This document shows positions 54,780 through 62,065 of a stretch of 64,000 nucleotides of DNA, one piece after another (position 1 is the first letter of the stretch; each line of letters begins with the position of its first letter). The stretch spans positions 1 to 64,000 of the forward strand of contig NZ_CALIMF010000015.1 in the NCBI RefSeq assembly GCF_938028735.1. The letters run 5' to 3'. The notes under the pieces are model-generated. The model searched no databases and was not told where the DNA came from. It was given only the letters and a program-made list of their open reading frames with translations. Made by a program: the position numbers and the translations under genes. The stretch comes from an uncultured Thermanaerothrix sp. GTDB taxonomy: Bacteria > Chloroflexota > Anaerolineae > Anaerolineales > Anaerolineaceae.

Positions 54780-55187
54780 ATGACGGATGATCAAAAAGTC
54801 AAGCGAATCGTATATATTGAGGACGACCAGGAGATGATCGAATTAGTCACATTAATCCTGAGCCGTCGCGGTTATGAGGTTATCGGCGCTCAGGGGGGGC
54901 GTAATGGTTTGGAGGTTGCCCTCGCACAAACCCCGGATTTGATTTTACTAGACCTGATGATGCCCGACGTTGATGGTTGGGAAGTTTTTCAGCAGTTAAA
55001 AAATCATGCTCAAACGCGCAATATCCCGGTGATTGTGATCACCGCTAAAGCCCAGCCAATAGATCGGGTTTTGGGGTTGCACATCGCCAAAGTAGATGAC
55101 TATATTGCAAAGCCCTTCCACCCACAGGAACTGGTAAACAGTATAGAAAATGTGCTGAATAATGTCTCAAATCAATTATCGGTGTAG
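54780..55187 (+). CDS. Stand-alone response regulator receiver protein
   Basis: A 135-residue CheY-like protein consisting only of a receiver domain. The acidic pair is in IVYIEDDQEM, the phospho-acceptor aspartate in LILLDLMMPDVDGW, the threonine in VITAKA and the lysine in IAKPFHP. No kinase gene is adjacent and no output domain is present, so it acts by protein contact. The start follows GAGGGTG by about 10 bases. Confidence 0.88.
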   Translation: MTDDQKVKRIVYIEDDQEMIELVTLILSRRGYEVIGAQGGRNGLEVALAQTPDLILLDLMMPDVDGWEVFQQLKNHAQTRNIPVIVITAKAQPIDRVLGLHIAKVDDYIAKPFHPQELVNSIENVLNNVSNQLSV

Positions 55188-55216
55188 GTGGTGCCAGAAG
55201 GTTGTGCTTATCCCCT

Positions 55217-55585
55217 ATGCGACTGGCTCTTATTCAAAATCTTACCCGACCGCTTGAAAATCTTGTTCGTGTCCGTCTGTGTACGAGTTATTGGGAACGA
55301 TTGCGCGGATTGATGTTTCAATCTCGCCTTGCGCCTTTTGAGGGCATCCTGCTTATTGAGCCCGATGAAGGGCGCTTGCAAACAGCGATTCACATGCTTT
55401 TTATGCAGTTTGACATCGCGGTCATTTGGATCAACCGTGCTAAACGGGTAGTGGATGTGCGCCATGCGTATCCTTGGGCGTTGATTTATTTGCCCCAGCA
55501 ACCGGCTTTGTATATTTTAGAAACTCATCCTAGTCATCTTGCGCACTTCAGAGTGGACGATGATATCGAGATTACGCTTCTTTAG
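55217..55585 (+). CDS. DUF192 family protein
   Basis: About 122 residues with the DUF192 pattern: TSYWERLRGLMFQSRL, FEGILLIEP, the conserved IHMLFMQFDIAVIWIN and a late PW pair. The function is not known. Many homologues are exported, but no signal peptide is seen here. The start is ATG 55217 or TTG 55202. It overlaps the next gene by 26 bases, suggesting coupling. Confidence 0.82.
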   Translation: MRLALIQNLTRPLENLVRVRLCTSYWERLRGLMFQSRLAPFEGILLIEPDEGRLQTAIHMLFMQFDIAVIWINRAKRVVDVRHAYPWALIYLPQQPALYILETHPSHLAHFRVDDDIEITLL

Positions 55586-56981
55586 CCTTGTGCTTGTTCT
55601 GGTGAGCCTATTATATCCTTGGGGGAGCAAAGACGCGGTTCAGGCGCAAAGTGAGGATTTGCCGGTATACATTGTTCAACCCAAGGACACGATCAATTCT
55701 ATTGCGCGTCGTTTCGGGGTTTCGCCTCAAGATCTCATTCAAGTCAATCAGCTTGCCAACCCAGATCTTATTAGCGTGGGTATGGCACTCAAAATCCCCG
55801 GTTTTGAAGGGGTTCGTGGGACGCTGACCACGCTCTCGGTGCCTCTTGGCGCTTCTCTTGCTACCTTGAGCCGCCAGTATCAAATCAGTGAAGAGCAACT
55901 TATTCGTCTCAATCGCTTGACCAGCCCATCGCAATTATTTGTGGGCTCCACTTTGATCCTGCCGGTGCAGCAGGATGCAACTCGCTCTCAGTCTCTGCGT
56001 CTGGTAAGCCTTCAGGCTAGGCAATCCCCCCTTGAATTGGCTGTGGCTTCGGGGATGACCTTATGGGAACTACTCCTGCAGAATGGAGTGGAAACCAGCA
56101 CCCAACTTTTGCCCTCGGATCCATTGGCGATTGCAGTGGATCGATCTGCTACAGAAGAGGTCTCTGCGTTTCCGGGGGCGCCCGAATTTGTCCGGGGCCT
56201 TGAGCTCTATCCGCTACCGCTCACACAGGGAAAGACGGTGGTGGTCAAGGTAAAGGTGAATCAGCCAGTCAGCCTGAGCGGTTCTATTGGAGATTGGTCA
56301 CTGCACTTCAACACCCTGGGTACCGACACCTACATCGCGTTACAGGGTATTCATGCCATGGCGCAGCCGGGATTGATTGATTTCTCACTCTCTATGGTGG
56401 CTCAGGATGGAGAAACTTTTGCGCTTAGTCAGCCTATCCTTTTACAACCGGGCAATTATCCCCAGGATCCGCCTTTGTTTGTCGATCCCCAGACCCTGGA
56501 TAAATCCATTACCGAGCCCGAAGATCAACTTGTACGTACGGTAACAAGTGCAAACACACCGGTAAAATACTGGCAGGGGGTGTTCCGCAAACCTGTAGAT
56601 GAGCCCAGTTGCATCAAATCCTGGTTTGGTAACCGTCGCTCGTACAATGACAGCGGTTATACTTATTTCCATACGGGGGTGGATTATGGGGTGTGTGCGA
56701 ATTTGAATGTTTACGCTCCAGCAGCGGGGGTTGTCGTATACACCGGTCCGTTGACGGTTCGGGGAAATGCTACCATTATTGATCACGGGTGGGGGGTTTA
56801 TAGTGGATTTTGGCATCAGAGCAAGATCCTTGTTAATGTCGGTGATCGCGTCGAAGCCGGGCAATTGATCGGCGAGATCGGAGGAACCGGGCGCGTTACC
56901 GGTCCGCATCTGCATTGGGAAGTGTGGGTAAACGGCGTCCAGGTAGAACCCCTGGATTGGCTGGAGCAGGAATATCCATAG
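55560..56981 (+). CDS. Secreted LysM-M23 peptidoglycan endopeptidase
   Basis: An N-terminal signal peptide (hydrophobic stretch about residues 6-22, cleavage likely after VQA) is followed by two LysM modules (VYIVQPKDTINSIARRFGV and TLSVPLGASLATLSRQYQ). A beta-rich middle part follows, and a C-terminal M23 domain has HTGVDYG and HLHWEVWV as zinc/catalytic motifs. It should cut or remodel cell-wall peptide crosslinks. ATG 55560 is chosen because it gives a standard signal peptide; a TTG at 55539 also opens the frame. Confidence 0.9.
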   Translation: MISRLRFFSLVLVLVSLLYPWGSKDAVQAQSEDLPVYIVQPKDTINSIARRFGVSPQDLIQVNQLANPDLISVGMALKIPGFEGVRGTLTTLSVPLGASLATLSRQYQISEEQLIRLNRLTSPSQLFVGSTLILPVQQDATRSQSLRLVSLQARQSPLELAVASGMTLWELLLQNGVETSTQLLPSDPLAIAVDRSATEEVSAFPGAPEFVRGLELYPLPLTQGKTVVVKVKVNQPVSLSGSIGDWSLHFNTLGTDTYIALQGIHAMAQPGLIDFSLSMVAQDGETFALSQPILLQPGNYPQDPPLFVDPQTLDKSITEPEDQLVRTVTSANTPVKYWQGVFRKPVDEPSCIKSWFGNRRSYNDSGYTYFHTGVDYGVCANLNVYAPAAGVVVYTGPLTVRGNATIIDHGWGVYSGFWHQSKILVNVGDRVEAGQLIGEIGGTGRVTGPHLHWEVWVNGVQVEPLDWLEQEYP

Positions 56982-57231
56982 GCCAGGAGGTTTTGCGCCG
57001 TAGCGCGATGGACGCAGGAAAATGGGGGCTGTGTTTTATAGCGCGCCCCGGTTAAGCCGAACCATATCTAAAATAAGGCTGAGGTTACATAAGGGTGGGG
57101 TTTTGATAGACACAGGATGCTTGTTGGGTTCGCTCTCGAACCACAAAGGGCGATTTCTTTCCTTTTGATGTATAATTTTTGTGCTTTTTAGTGCAATCCA
57201 ATGTGTCAATCCATAAGGAACGGATGGAAAT

Positions 57232-58821
57232 ATGGCCTCATTAGGATTATCCTTGGATCCCAATTACTGGACAAACCTAACCATCACCGAGGAGGATCTG
57301 CAGTTTTTATATAACCACCTTCTTGAGACTGAAACTCCTCAAACCGCTGCCGAACTGGCAGAAGTATTGATCCGGGAACGGATTCGGCGGGAAGTCGAGC
57401 GCCTAAAGCAGGAGCAAGCGGCAGGAGGGGAAATTTATCAGCCTAAACATCGCTACCAACCCGGCCAAACTTTGCGCTTCCCGGCGCTGGGGATGCTTCA
57501 GGGGGTGGTGGTGAACGTGCGCCCGGGGCTTAACCCAGATTACCCCCCTTTTGAAGTCATTGAAGTTGAATTTGACCCCGCTACTCGTAAGGAGTTTGCT
57601 GCTGGACTGTTAGACCATCCTCTAAATGCCCCGATTTCAGTAAACGCTCAGGATCCCCTCCTGGACCCCAAGTATGTAATCAAGCATTACGGGCGCGAAA
57701 TTGCTGCCAAACTCAGCGCGATTTTTGAGACCACCCCCGATTTGGTGCGGATCGCTGGTGCGTATTTCCCACGAGCGCTATTGGTAGACGTCTCGATTGG
57801 ATATTTGAATCTAGCTGAGGCTGTTCTGGAAATGGCCGGAGGCGGACCGCTGCCTACCCGCGCCATTTTAGAGCAAATTGAATTGCCCTCAGATGTGAAT
57901 CCTAAGCTTACCGAGTTCTCCTTGAACTTAGCCCTTCAAGAAGATGGACGCTTTGATGAAGTAGGCCCAGCCGGTCAGATTTTGTGGTTTTTAAAGCGTC
58001 TAGAGCCTCAGGCAGTTCAGACACCACCCGTATTTCTAAAATACAGCCCTCCGGATCAGGTCAGTGAGCCTCCGCTGCCTATTTTGCGGAATCTCAATCG
58101 GCTCGTGTACGATGAGTTGGAGAATCAAGAGGTTCCTCGCGAGGAAGTTGGTGAGGTTACATTAAGCCTAATCTTTCCACACTGGCGTGCCGGCACCTTG
58201 CCTTTGGCAGGGCCAATTGCCAATCTTTTCCCGACGGCTTATGAGTCGCCACGGGTGCGCTTTAATTTTGTGGATGAAGAGGATGGAACTGTTTACCCGG
58301 GTTGGGTGGTTCGTTCCCATCGTTATATTTATGGATTGCAAGAGTGGTATACTCGCCAGGATGTCATCCCAGGGAGTCTGATCACGGTTCGCCAGGGTGA
58401 AAAACCCGGTGAGGTATTCATCCGCTCGCGCAAGAAACGCCCGACGAAAGAGTGGTTGCGCACTGTGCTTATTGGCTCCGATGGGGGGATCGTCTTTACT
58501 ATGCTCAAACACACCGTTGGAGTTGAATATGATGAGCGCATGATCATTATTATTCCGGATCCAGAACGTTTGGATCAGGTATGGGAGCAAGTGCAACGTC
58601 AGCGCACGCCGCTTGAGCGAGTAATACGCAATCTGGCGAGGGAATTGGCCAAATTGAACCCTCAGGGGCATGTTCATGCGCAAGAACTGTATGCGGCAGT
58701 TAATTTGGTTAAGCGCTGCCCACCTAGTACCTTGCTTGCCGTATTGGCCGGCTTACCCGATGTTACCCATTTGGGCGACCTTTATTTCCGCCTGAGCGAG
58801 GAGGAGGTCAGCCATGAGTAA
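57232..58821 (+). CDS. Unrecognised 529-residue soluble protein
   Basis: I do not recognise this family. No signal peptide or membrane helix is visible. The N-terminal 65 residues are helical and charged. A beta-rich segment contains YQPGQTLRFPALGMLQGVVV, a region of positively charged strands near SRKKRPTKEWLRTVL follows, and a helical C-terminus ends in an acidic run. A TATAAT at 57171-57176 may be its -10 box. The stop overlaps the following gene by 8 bases, so the two are probably a functional pair. Confidence 0.8.
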   Translation: MASLGLSLDPNYWTNLTITEEDLQFLYNHLLETETPQTAAELAEVLIRERIRREVERLKQEQAAGGEIYQPKHRYQPGQTLRFPALGMLQGVVVNVRPGLNPDYPPFEVIEVEFDPATRKEFAAGLLDHPLNAPISVNAQDPLLDPKYVIKHYGREIAAKLSAIFETTPDLVRIAGAYFPRALLVDVSIGYLNLAEAVLEMAGGGPLPTRAILEQIELPSDVNPKLTEFSLNLALQEDGRFDEVGPAGQILWFLKRLEPQAVQTPPVFLKYSPPDQVSEPPLPILRNLNRLVYDELENQEVPREEVGEVTLSLIFPHWRAGTLPLAGPIANLFPTAYESPRVRFNFVDEEDGTVYPGWVVRSHRYIYGLQEWYTRQDVIPGSLITVRQGEKPGEVFIRSRKKRPTKEWLRTVLIGSDGGIVFTMLKHTVGVEYDERMIIIIPDPERLDQVWEQVQRQRTPLERVIRNLARELAKLNPQGHVHAQELYAAVNLVKRCPPSTLLAVLAGLPDVTHLGDLYFRLSEEEVSHE

Positions 58822-59245
58822 TCCCCAGCCTTTCAGCATGATTCGTCCCACAACCAAAACGCCTTTCCACATTGACTTTGAGTGGTGGCAGCATCATGAT
58901 TCCAATTGGCGGGTCTACCTGTTCGATTTCCTGTGCCCAGAGCACCAAAAAGCCTTTGAGAGCAAGGCCGAGATTTGGATTGATTACGTTGACCCGCAGA
59001 CCGCCGAGGTGCATCGGGTGGACGGCTTGCAACATACCCTGATGAGCCATTGCGCCAGGCAACCAGATTTCCTTCTACGTGAGACCTCTTTGATCAATAA
59101 GATTTTCAAGTTGTTATTGGCTAACGGCAATCGTCCGATGACACCTGAGGAAATGGCACCCGCGGTTGGGCGTCCGGCTGAGGTGATTCTGCGTACCCTT
59201 TCTGGCCCGCAGGTTTATCACGGCATTCGCCCTTGCAGAGGCTAG
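58814..59245 (+). CDS. Unrecognised 143-residue protein, partner of the preceding gene
   Basis: A small soluble protein with many tryptophan and histidine residues in the first half (FEWWQHHDSNWRVYLFDFLC) and a winged-helix-like second half (LINKIFKLLLANGNRPMTPE then EMAPAVGRPAEVILRTL). The latter resembles an HTH that could read DNA or mediate dimers; this is an impression from pattern only. ATG 58814 follows GAGGAGG within the upstream coding sequence and overlaps it. Confidence 0.75.
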   Translation: MSNPQPFSMIRPTTKTPFHIDFEWWQHHDSNWRVYLFDFLCPEHQKAFESKAEIWIDYVDPQTAEVHRVDGLQHTLMSHCARQPDFLLRETSLINKIFKLLLANGNRPMTPEEMAPAVGRPAEVILRTLSGPQVYHGIRPCRG

Positions 59246-59249
59246 AATT

Positions 59250-59265
59250 TGCATCCCGGGATGCA
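59250..59265. repeat. Perfect 16-bp palindrome
   Basis: TGCATCCCGGGATGCA lies 5 bases after the stop of the preceding gene. It has no T-tract, so it is more likely a protein-binding site or a weak processing/terminator hairpin than a standard terminator. Confidence 0.5.
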
Positions 59266-59548
59266 GTTAGGCAAGGAATATGAATATGGGGTTAATTGGT
59301 GTGGGGTATACAGGTCGGAGTGCCAGTTTAGAAATGGCTTTCATTTGATGGGTCGAGAGGCTGTTCGGCCTGGCGCGGTGTGCGTGAGTAAGTTGTGTGA
59401 CGTAGACGCCTCTTTTCCTAAAATGGCCAATGGGTAGCATTGGCTCGGCTCCAAATGGGAGTGGTGAGAGGAAGATTCTAGGGTTTCGACAAGAGAAGCG
59501 CTTATGTCATTGAAGGTATTTCTGGTATGCACTCAGCGATGCCCTGTC
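59266..59548. other. Gene-free region before the NarL-type regulator
   Basis: A 62-codon ORF crosses this stretch, but it lacks a ribosome binding site and any recognisable sequence, so I see no supported gene. The right end holds the promoter described next. Confidence 0.5.
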
Positions 59549-59577
59549 TTGTCATAATTGGGGGTTTTGAATATACT
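59549..59577 (+). promoter_or_regulatory. Sigma-70-type promoter for the response regulator
   Basis: TTGTCA at 59549-59554 and TATACT at 59572-59577 with an optimal 17-base spacer, 36 bases before the ATG. Confidence 0.65.
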
Positions 59578-59612
59578 CAAAGGCGTGGCTCTGGATTCAG
59601 GAGGTAGCGGTT

Positions 59613-60266
59613 ATGGCGAAGCAGAGAATTTTGCTGGTGGATGATCATGAAGTGGTACGTTTAGGTTTGCGGGCACTATTGGAGCATCATCCTCAATTTG
59701 AAGTGGTGGGCGAAGCTGGGACTGCCAAAGAAGCCTTGGAACAAGTTGCACTACATCACCCGGATGTGGTGTTGATGGACATCCGGTTGCCTGGAACCTC
59801 AGGGATTGAGGCCTGCGAGGAAATCACCCAGAAGTATCCTGAGACCAAAGTCATAATGCTGACCTCCTATGCGGAAGATGAGATGCTCTTTTCGGCGATT
59901 CGGGCGGGGGCTTCGGGGTATGTGCTTAAGCAGGTTGGCCGTGAGGATTTGATTCGAGCCATTGAGGCAGTAGGGCGTGGCGAAGCCTTACTCGATCCCG
60001 CAGTAACCCAGCGCGTTTTTCAAGAAGTGCGCCGTGTAGTTCGTGAGGAAGAAGCCTCTGCCTTTGCCAACCTCAGTCAGCAGGAGAAGCATGTGTTGTT
60101 ATTAGTCTCGGAAGGCAAGACCAACCGTGAGATTGCCAAGGCGCTCTACTTGGGGGAAGGGACGGTGCGCAATTATGTCAGCAGCATTCTTTCAAAACTA
60201 GGGGTCAGCAACCGTGCTGAGGCGGCGGCTTATGCGGTTGAACACAACTTGCGGGATTATCTTTAA
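59613..60266 (+). CDS. NarL/LuxR-family response regulator
   Basis: 217 residues: a receiver domain with acidic pair DDHEVV, acceptor aspartate in [13 protein letters not shown] and lysine in VLKQVG, then a LuxR-type HTH with [20 protein letters not shown] and [22 protein letters not shown]. It should bind DNA when phosphorylated. No cognate kinase is adjacent; a kinase relic of the matching type lies 45 kb away in this window. An AGGAGG site precedes the ATG. Confidence 0.92.
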   Translation: MAKQRILLVDDHEVVRLGLRALLEHHPQFEVVGEAGTAKEALEQVALHHPDVVLMDIRLPGTSGIEACEEITQKYPETKVIMLTSYAEDEMLFSAIRAGASGYVLKQVGREDLIRAIEAVGRGEALLDPAVTQRVFQEVRRVVREEEASAFANLSQQEKHVLLLVSEGKTNREIAKALYLGEGTVRNYVSSILSKLGVSNRAEAAAYAVEHNLRDYL

Positions 60267-60337
60267 GAATCAGGGCTTGATCCCCTGAGTTAGAATAGAG
60301 AGGTGGGCGGAGAATAATCCGCTCACTGTGCTTCCTT

Positions 60338-61186
60338 TTAGCCTGAGGTAAACAGGGTATCCCAGGTCTCCTGCATCCAAAGGGCATCGGTCTCAAGGTT
60401 AGGGCTCTCGCACAAAATGCGACCAGCACAATCACGATCGTGGAGGGCGGTAAAGAGGGCTTCAACATTGAAATCGGACTCCCGGATGGGGAGATGATTT
60501 CGTTCTCCTTTGGCAGAATACTCAATACCCGAGAGATGAATATGTAGGCGCTTCAAAGAGTCTTCCCCCAAGGCGCTGGCATAGGCGTCCAATACGCGTG
60601 TCCATTCATTGTAACTATTCATGGAGCCATCTCCAGCCCTAGCATGAAGGTGCGCAAAGTCTAGGCAGGGCTGTACCTGTGGCACCTCGCGGCTCATTAG
60701 GAGCACATCTTCCAGGGAACCAATCATTGCGGACTTTCCCATGGTCTCTGGACGGAGCGTTACCTTAATACCCTTGGCCTGAAGTTCTTCCACACATCCC
60801 TGCAGGCGGGAAACCACTTTACCCATTACCTGGGCAGTCCTTTCACCAAAGTAAGACCCGGGATGGAAAACAATATCGGTAGCCCCTGCCAGAAATCCGT
60901 AATAGGCTGCATCCATCAATCGTTGGCGAGATTTGGGCCACTCGTCATCAGAGGCATTTAGATTGATAAAATAAGGGGCGTGGACGCTCAGAACAATTTC
61001 GGTTTCCTTGGCTGCCATCGCAATTTGAGCGCACGTCTCTGGGGTCACTCGTACGGCCTGTACCCAACCCAATTCCAGGGCTGAAAGCCCTAGAGAAGCG
61101 ATCTGGTATACGGCTCCTACTGACCCGCCTGGCTTTTTGGGAGTGGAAAGGGGGGAGCCTACAGTACCAAAACGAAAGGGGCGCAT
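60338..61186 (-). CDS. Endonuclease IV-like TIM-barrel protein
   Basis: 282 residues of the AP endonuclease family 2 fold. Metal-ligand blocks are visible: LSVHAPYFINL, DIVFHPGSY, TLRPETMGK, PCLDFAHLHARAG, LHIHLSGIEYSAKGERNHLP and LCESPN. This is close to deoxyribonuclease IV (Nfo), which cuts at abasic sites. The ligand set looks complete, although sugar isomerase-like relatives share the fold, so the assignment is at family level. Confidence 0.82.
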   Translation of the reverse strand: MRPFRFGTVGSPLSTPKKPGGSVGAVYQIASLGLSALELGWVQAVRVTPETCAQIAMAAKETEIVLSVHAPYFINLNASDDEWPKSRQRLMDAAYYGFLAGATDIVFHPGSYFGERTAQVMGKVVSRLQGCVEELQAKGIKVTLRPETMGKSAMIGSLEDVLLMSREVPQVQPCLDFAHLHARAGDGSMNSYNEWTRVLDAYASALGEDSLKRLHIHLSGIEYSAKGERNHLPIRESDFNVEALFTALHDRDCAGRILCESPNLETDALWMQETWDTLFTSG

Positions 61187-61222
61187 CTTTTGAAGCCTTT
61201 CTAGCCTAATGATAAGTGCAGT

Positions 61223-61603
61223 TTACCGGGGGACAATGATTTTTTGAAAAAGTGGAGGCCCTAGAATCAAAAAGCCAATGATTGCTGCGGTTATGGCTGC
61301 AACTAGGACGGCAGCAGCAGCAGTATCTTTGGCAATCCTGGCCAGAGGATGGGTATCTGGGTTGACGAGGTCAATGAAGGCTTCTAAAGCCGTGTTGAAA
61401 GCTTCGCTCAACCAAACCAGTCCAATAGCAAAAATCAAAAGAGCCCAGCGGGTCAGGTCAAGGCGCAGCCAGAGACCGAGAGCAATGACCAGGAAGGTTA
61501 CTAAAGCGTGAATCCAGGCGTTTTTCTGGGTGCGCAACACGTACCCCAAGCCACTAAAGGCGTGTCGAAATGCTGGTAGACGCGAACGAAGAAAACTTAT
61601 CAT
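61223..61603 (-). CDS. dgkA: Diacylglycerol/undecaprenol kinase
   Basis: A 126-residue membrane enzyme with three hydrophobic helices. Its motifs are RHAFSGLGYVLRTQKNAWIH at the N-terminus, the catalytic SEAFNTALEAFIDLV with the acidic residues, and DTAAAAVLVAA. This matches the Gram-positive-type DgkA/undecaprenol kinase of the DagK family. It sits 12 bases after ybeY, the common ybeY-dgkA order. Confidence 0.92.
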   Translation of the reverse strand: MISFLRSRLPAFRHAFSGLGYVLRTQKNAWIHALVTFLVIALGLWLRLDLTRWALLIFAIGLVWLSEAFNTALEAFIDLVNPDTHPLARIAKDTAAAAVLVAAITAAIIGFLILGPPLFQKIIVPR

Positions 61604-61615
61604 CTGTCTATCTCA

Positions 61616-62065
61616 TCAGTCGGGTAAGATTTTGGGGTCACAACCGAGAGATTGAAGAATTTCTGCTTGAAGTCGCCACATGACCTGTTTCTCGTCTTCT
61701 GTTGTGTGGTCATAACCTAGCAGATGTAGAATACCGTGCACAACTAGTAAGGTCAATTCGCAGGCTGGGCTGTGGCCGGATTTTTGCGCTTGCTCGTTCA
61801 CTTTTTCCCACGATATGATAATATCGCCGGCGTAGAGGCGCTGTGTTTCTGGGTCAACTTCGCCGGAAGGGAAAGACAGCACATCAGTAGGAGCGTCATA
61901 ACCGAGGAACTCGTAGTTAAGACGCTGCAATTCGTTGTTATCACTGACCACAATAGAAAGATCTACATCCCTCTGTTCAAATTTTAGGACCGCTTCGGCC
62001 GCCCGGATGACTAAATCTTGATTTACCTGTTTTTCGAAAGGGGGCTCAACAATGAGGTTAATCAT
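61616..62065 (-). CDS. ybeY: Endoribonuclease YbeY
   Basis: A 149-residue zinc RNase of 16S rRNA maturation. The zinc site is HGILHLLGYDHTTEDE, and the upstream block NYEFLGYDAPTDVLSFP is characteristic. The start ATG overlaps the stop of pgpH by four bases (ATGA). Part of the conserved pgpH-ybeY-dgkA group. Confidence 0.95.
   Translation of the reverse strand: MINLIVEPPFEKQVNQDLVIRAAEAVLKFEQRDVDLSIVVSDNNELQRLNYEFLGYDAPTDVLSFPSGEVDPETQRLYAGDIIISWEKVNEQAQKSGHSPACELTLLVVHGILHLLGYDHTTEDEKQVMWRLQAEILQSLGCDPKILPD

Noticed and set aside
59249-59437. A 62-codon ORF in the gap before the NarL-type regulator
   Set aside because: No ribosome binding site and no recognisable sequence; it begins within the palindrome region.
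60270-60288. Hairpin TCAGGG/CCCTGA after the response regulator as a terminator
   Set aside because: The stem is short and the following sequence lacks a T-tract, so it is not listed as a terminator.
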